Positions 60,796-64,000 of a stretch of 64,000 bases of DNA are shown here, piece after piece. Position numbers and translations under genes: made by a program. Numbering within the stretch: position 1 is the stretch's first letter; each line of letters opens with the position of its first letter. The notes beneath the pieces were generated by a model. That model ran no database searches. It worked only from the letters and a program-made list of their open reading frames with translations, and was not told where the DNA came from. Origin of the DNA: Flavobacteriales bacterium UBA7878 (GTDB lineage Bacteria; Bacteroidota; Bacteroidia; Flavobacteriales; Schleiferiaceae); NCBI GenBank assembly GCA_002501205.1, contig DLRW01000019.1, forward strand, positions 11,783 to 75,782, in the 5' to 3' direction.

Positions 60796-63039
60796 TTGAA
60801 GTACCTGGGACGAAAAATAGTCTTCTTCCTAATCATTCTGATTCCATTTTGGAGTTTTTTGGTTTGGTTCTTTTACCCTAAAACCGAGCTTCCCGGCTTG
60901 ATTTTAGACAAAACCGTATTGGAACCTTCCGGGGTGGAGCACCGTTCTTTTAACTGGATTACCACCAACAGGAAGTTCGTTAAGCCTGATGGTTCTCAAT
61001 ATGAAATTAGTGAGGATTATTACGGATTCTTCCCTATTAACAGGCCTGAATATGTAGTTAAGGACCTAACGGTTTTTAACAATGCCGATTTGGATAGCAT
61101 GGCGCGCGACATGGAGTATGTCTACTATACCGACGCCTACGGCATCTATACCAATGAGTGGGTTTACGGTCGGGATATCAACGAACGCTCGCGTTTGGTA
61201 TATGGTGGACTATCGGAACAGAGTTATAAGCTTTTCGAAAAAATGTTCCGTAATCGTAAGCTTACGCTGACGGAATTCAACAACCTGGCATCGCCAACTC
61301 CACTGCAATTGCGCTTTAAGATGCAGCGATTATTGGAACTGGATTTCACCGGCTGGACCGGTCGATATTACCATTCTCTCGACACCCTTCTTAATCCGGA
61401 TATCCCCGGTTGGATGCGACGCTTGCATCGTTATTATTATAAAAAGCCCTTTGACTATCCCGATATTCCGGGAATGGTTTTCGTGCATGAAACCGAGCGC
61501 ATCTTTGTTTTGCAAATGGATAAAGATGTAGAACATGAGCTGCCAATTATCAATACCGGGGAGTACCTAATTGATCAGTATAATTTACCCGAGTTCATCC
61601 GCTATCCTTATTGGTTTGATGTCTGTTTTGCCAAGGACACCAATGACATTTTCTCCACTTATAAAATTCACACGACGGAAAGAGGCGATTCCATTATGGC
61701 CTCTCATCACCTTCCCAATGAATTCCCGGCCATTATTGGCGACCATCAAGAACATTTACGTTGGTATTTCTGTGGAGACTGGGCAGACTCCCCCACTCCT
61801 TTTGGACTGAGCTATTTTAAAGGCGTTCAGTTTATGCGGAAGTTCTTCTACAACAACCGGGATGATCTGGATCGAAAGAAATTTTTCTGGGAATATTATG
61901 AACCTTTGGTATCTGGTCTTTTCAATGACTACATCGATGTAATGGATTCCATTGAAGGTCCCAGGCCTCTTCCTCCCAATCATCGCAATTACATTCCTTA
62001 TTACCGACGCTACAATATTCCCTTACCGGATGTGGACCTTATCGCCAGTGGCAGGGTTTATAATCCTAATGAAGTACTGGGTTCGGAGTATAAGGAGCGT
62101 GCCTATCGTGATTCGGTATTACAGGCCGAACGTGAAGAAGCTTCTAGAACGGGTTACTATATCGGTCAATATGGCGATACGGTATTCCTTACCGATGAAG
62201 AAATGCTGGAATTGGAGGAGCAAACACGTTATGAAAATTCCATGCAGTCGCGCCGAGACTCCATTAAGCGTCGTCGCTTAGATTCGGTTCGGGGAGTGGG
62301 AGAATTTGCCGACCCCTATCGTTTGATTAAAATCGACTCCACCTATTTACGTGGAGGCCGTATTCCCGTTAATATCCCGCTTACCAAGGCCGAAATGAAG
62401 CGCCGGGCTCAAATGAAAATAGCGGCCGAAAAGGCTGCCAAAAATCGAGCGGAAGCGATAGTAGATAGTATGATCGACTCCGAATCCGGTGCATCGAGTA
62501 CCGAATTTGAAGAAGATGATCCGGCTCCCCGTAATGATGAAGAGCTTAGCGCAGGATTCAGCAGCACTAACACTCGACCTAAAAGCACACGACCAATTCT
62601 TGATAAACGCTATAAGCTAGGGGGTCGATTACCTTCTAATTTCAAAGCCAGAGAGTTTAAGGCTCCGGAAGAAATTGATGCCATGGTCTATCAAGGCGAA
62701 AGTCCTGAGCCCAAAGAGGAACTCCCAACAGATAGTTTAAGTCAGGAAAATCCGAATGCAACCGAAAGCCAGCTTGCAGAAACTGAAGCTACAGAACAGG
62801 AAGCAGTTGCTGAAAACATCGGTCCACGTTGGCATGTTATCATTGCCAGCTTTCCGGATAAAGCCATGGGAGAAGAGTTTATTCGCCGGAAAAAGAAGCC
62901 GATGGAGCTGCTCTATGTGCCTACAAATGACACCTACCGGGTCTCTTATGCCAATTTCAAAGATCGTCGTAGCGCTAATAAAGAGGTAATAAATCTCATG
63001 ACCAGCTATCCTGATGCCTGGGTATTGAAAGTGGACTAA
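60796..63039 (+). CDS. large membrane-anchored protein with C-terminal SPOR domain
   Basis: The reading frame begins with TTG at 60796 (747 residues). One membrane helix (about residues 9-26) is followed by a large ectodomain (about 30-430). The central part (FIRYPYWFDVCFAKDTNDIF, DHQEHLRWYFCGDWAD) looks globular and enzyme-like but I cannot name a family; no catalytic motif is recognised. A long disordered Arg/Glu/Ser-rich region follows (about 450-670), and the C-terminal SPOR-like domain (RWHVIIASFPDKAMGEEFIRRKK to WVLKVD) should bind peptidoglycan. This layout suggests an inner-membrane or periplasmic protein held against the cell wall. The TTG start and the inverted repeat upstream may limit its translation. 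Confidence 0.8.
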   Translation: MKYLGRKIVFFLIILIPFWSFLVWFFYPKTELPGLILDKTVLEPSGVEHRSFNWITTNRKFVKPDGSQYEISEDYYGFFPINRPEYVVKDLTVFNNADLDSMARDMEYVYYTDAYGIYTNEWVYGRDINERSRLVYGGLSEQSYKLFEKMFRNRKLTLTEFNNLASPTPLQLRFKMQRLLELDFTGWTGRYYHSLDTLLNPDIPGWMRRLHRYYYKKPFDYPDIPGMVFVHETERIFVLQMDKDVEHELPIINTGEYLIDQYNLPEFIRYPYWFDVCFAKDTNDIFSTYKIHTTERGDSIMASHHLPNEFPAIIGDHQEHLRWYFCGDWADSPTPFGLSYFKGVQFMRKFFYNNRDDLDRKKFFWEYYEPLVSGLFNDYIDVMDSIEGPRPLPPNHRNYIPYYRRYNIPLPDVDLIASGRVYNPNEVLGSEYKERAYRDSVLQAEREEASRTGYYIGQYGDTVFLTDEEMLELEEQTRYENSMQSRRDSIKRRRLDSVRGVGEFADPYRLIKIDSTYLRGGRIPVNIPLTKAEMKRRAQMKIAAEKAAKNRAEAIVDSMIDSESGASSTEFEEDDPAPRNDEELSAGFSSTNTRPKSTRPILDKRYKLGGRLPSNFKAREFKAPEEIDAMVYQGESPEPKEELPTDSLSQENPNATESQLAETEATEQEAVAENIGPRWHVIIASFPDKAMGEEFIRRKKKPMELLYVPTNDTYRVSYANFKDRRSANKEVINLMTSYPDAWVLKVD

Positions 63040-63114
63040 GCCCAAAAAATACGGCAAACGACGTATTGCCGAGCCCTTTTCATTCGGGGACATTTGATTC
63101 AAATTCAATCTCCG

Positions 63115-64000
63115 ATGAAAAAAATTACACTTACTATCTTTTTGATTTCCTTGCTCTCCATTGGGTTGAAAGCCCAAAATGTGCAATACGAAGTCACTTA
63201 CGACAATCCTGATTTTCGGCCTTTCTGGAACCTCAACCTCTCTTACTTTGATGTGGATGTTCCGGTACTCAATTTGGACGCCATAAACTTCAATGCCGGT
63301 ATTTGGGGCAATGTGGAGCCTGTGGAAGGTATTGGTATTGACTATCGCTATCGCCGCAGCTATCTCACCATGGCCCAAATCGGCTATAAAAGTCCTCCCT
63401 CTTTTAGCAATTTCGAACTAGGAGGCTATTTCCGCTTTGCCGGCTACACCAAAGTTAAAGCCACTCCGGTAATCCTGGATATCGAATGGGATGCCGATGG
63501 CAATGACTTTAACGATGAGCGGGTTTTTGCCATGAAATCCATCAGCATTCAAGCTAAAAACCGCCGCGATTATATGCTTCGTGCGGGCTACTATCACTTA
63601 TCAAGCCCTATTACCGTAGATGATGTGACCGATGAAAATGGCACCGACATCTTTGCGGATGGACTGGGCAAGGCCTCCATTAATGGGCTTTATGCCGGCT
63701 TAAGCATGCGTACCATTCGCAATGTGTTTATTAAGACTGATAATTTCGGTGAGCAATTTACCTCCATGGGACGCTTGCTGTATTTGGATGCCATCTTTGC
63801 CGGAACCAGCATTAGTGATCCTTACGAAAATCCCACCCTTCCATTTGATGAAGATGCCGCCAAAGATGCCATTGGCTCTTTACCGATTGGCTTTCGCATC
63901 GGGCTCAGCACCTTCCAGGTAGAAAAGAAAAGTCGTACCGGTAAAAAGTTCGGTATGTCTACCAATTACGAAGCCGGATACCGCCCCTATATCGGCTGGG
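63115..64000 (+). CDS. secreted protein of unknown function, cut by the window edge
   Basis: The reading frame opens at the ATG at 63115 and runs past 64000, so only 295 residues are seen. It begins with a clear signal peptide (MKKITLTIFLISLLSIGLKAQ). The mature part has alternating short beta strands and many aromatic and charged residues (FRPFWNLNLSYFDVDVPVL; YRRSYLTMAQIGYKSPPSF), like an outer-membrane beta-barrel or periplasmic beta-sandwich. I do not recognise a family. It starts 75 bases after the SPOR-ending gene and could be co-transcribed with it. Confidence 0.75.
   Translation, partial: MKKITLTIFLISLLSIGLKAQNVQYEVTYDNPDFRPFWNLNLSYFDVDVPVLNLDAINFNAGIWGNVEPVEGIGIDYRYRRSYLTMAQIGYKSPPSFSNFELGGYFRFAGYTKVKATPVILDIEWDADGNDFNDERVFAMKSISIQAKNRRDYMLRAGYYHLSSPITVDDVTDENGTDIFADGLGKASINGLYAGLSMRTIRNVFIKTDNFGEQFTSMGRLLYLDAIFAGTSISDPYENPTLPFDEDAAKDAIGSLPIGFRIGLSTFQVEKKSRTGKKFGMSTNYEAGYRPYIGW

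Noticed and set aside
62737..63378. Minus-strand frame of 213 codons over the end of the SPOR-ending gene and the start of the next
   Set aside because: It lies antisense to two frames that have a signal peptide and a SPOR domain, so it is most likely a shadow.

Overview
The window reads as a chromosomal segment of a Bacteroidota bacterium, most likely Flavobacteriales in the Cryomorphaceae/Schleiferiaceae/Crocinitomicaceae neighbourhood. The evidence is a full-length SprA (Sov) type IX secretion (T9SS) translocon protein, several T9SS cargo proteins with a C-terminal sorting domain, an alternative complex III (ActA-F) joined to an A-type cytochrome c oxidase, Bacteroidota-only families (DUF6029, Omp28, DUF3098) and promoter-like TAnnTTTG elements. 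Genes are dense, mostly on the minus strand. I see no rRNA, tRNA, CRISPR array, insertion sequence or prophage. Most of the segment is core genome, with accessory character mainly in the surface-protein genes.

Layout. 1-4.5 kb: a 7TM/PAS sensor kinase broken by a one-base frameshift, tsaB, and an HlyD/TolC efflux pair without its inner-membrane pump. 4.5-9.0 kb: cytochrome oxidase accessory cluster (haem O synthase, two subunit III genes, subunit IV, SCO copper chaperone, DUF420, a small CxxC membrane protein). 9.0-12.2 kb: cysQ, two TonB-like proteins, VanZ, gcvH. 12.2-20.2 kb: sprA and ruvA. 20.5-24.9 kb: an N-terminally truncated Omp28/T9SS protein divergent from a DUF6029-Omp28 lipoprotein pair. 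24.9-26.9 kb: queG and ruvB. 27-38.3 kb: actABCDEF-coxBA, which encodes electron transfer from menaquinol through ACIII to oxygen. 38.5-44.2 kb: a SPOR protein, a 1580-residue HYR/SprB-repeat surface protein, and an AraC-type regulator with a pair of 10-bp direct repeats between them. 44.3-49.9 kb: rimP-nusA-infB and a Sir2 deacylase. 50.0-53.0 kb: an orphan receiver, a membrane HEAT-repeat protein and a processive glycosyltransferase in one tight operon. 53.0-56.0 kb: a secreted PNGase F-like glycoamidase with DUF502 and MmcQ. 56-60.6 kb: a membrane protein of unknown function, DinB, Crp/Fnr, truB-uppP-DUF3098-ftsX. 60.7-64 kb: a large single-pass protein with a SPOR domain and the start of a secreted protein of unknown function.

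How they fit together. The two oxidase clusters together supply an aerobic respiratory chain and its copper and haem assembly factors. SprA exports the T9SS cargos encoded nearby (Omp28-like, HYR-repeat, PNGase F-like). The best candidates for something undescribed are the receiver/HEAT/glycosyltransferase operon, the SPOR-ending ectodomain protein, the PNGase F-like cargo, and the AraC regulator with its putative operator in front of the giant surface protein. All functions are inferred from reading the sequence; no database search was run.
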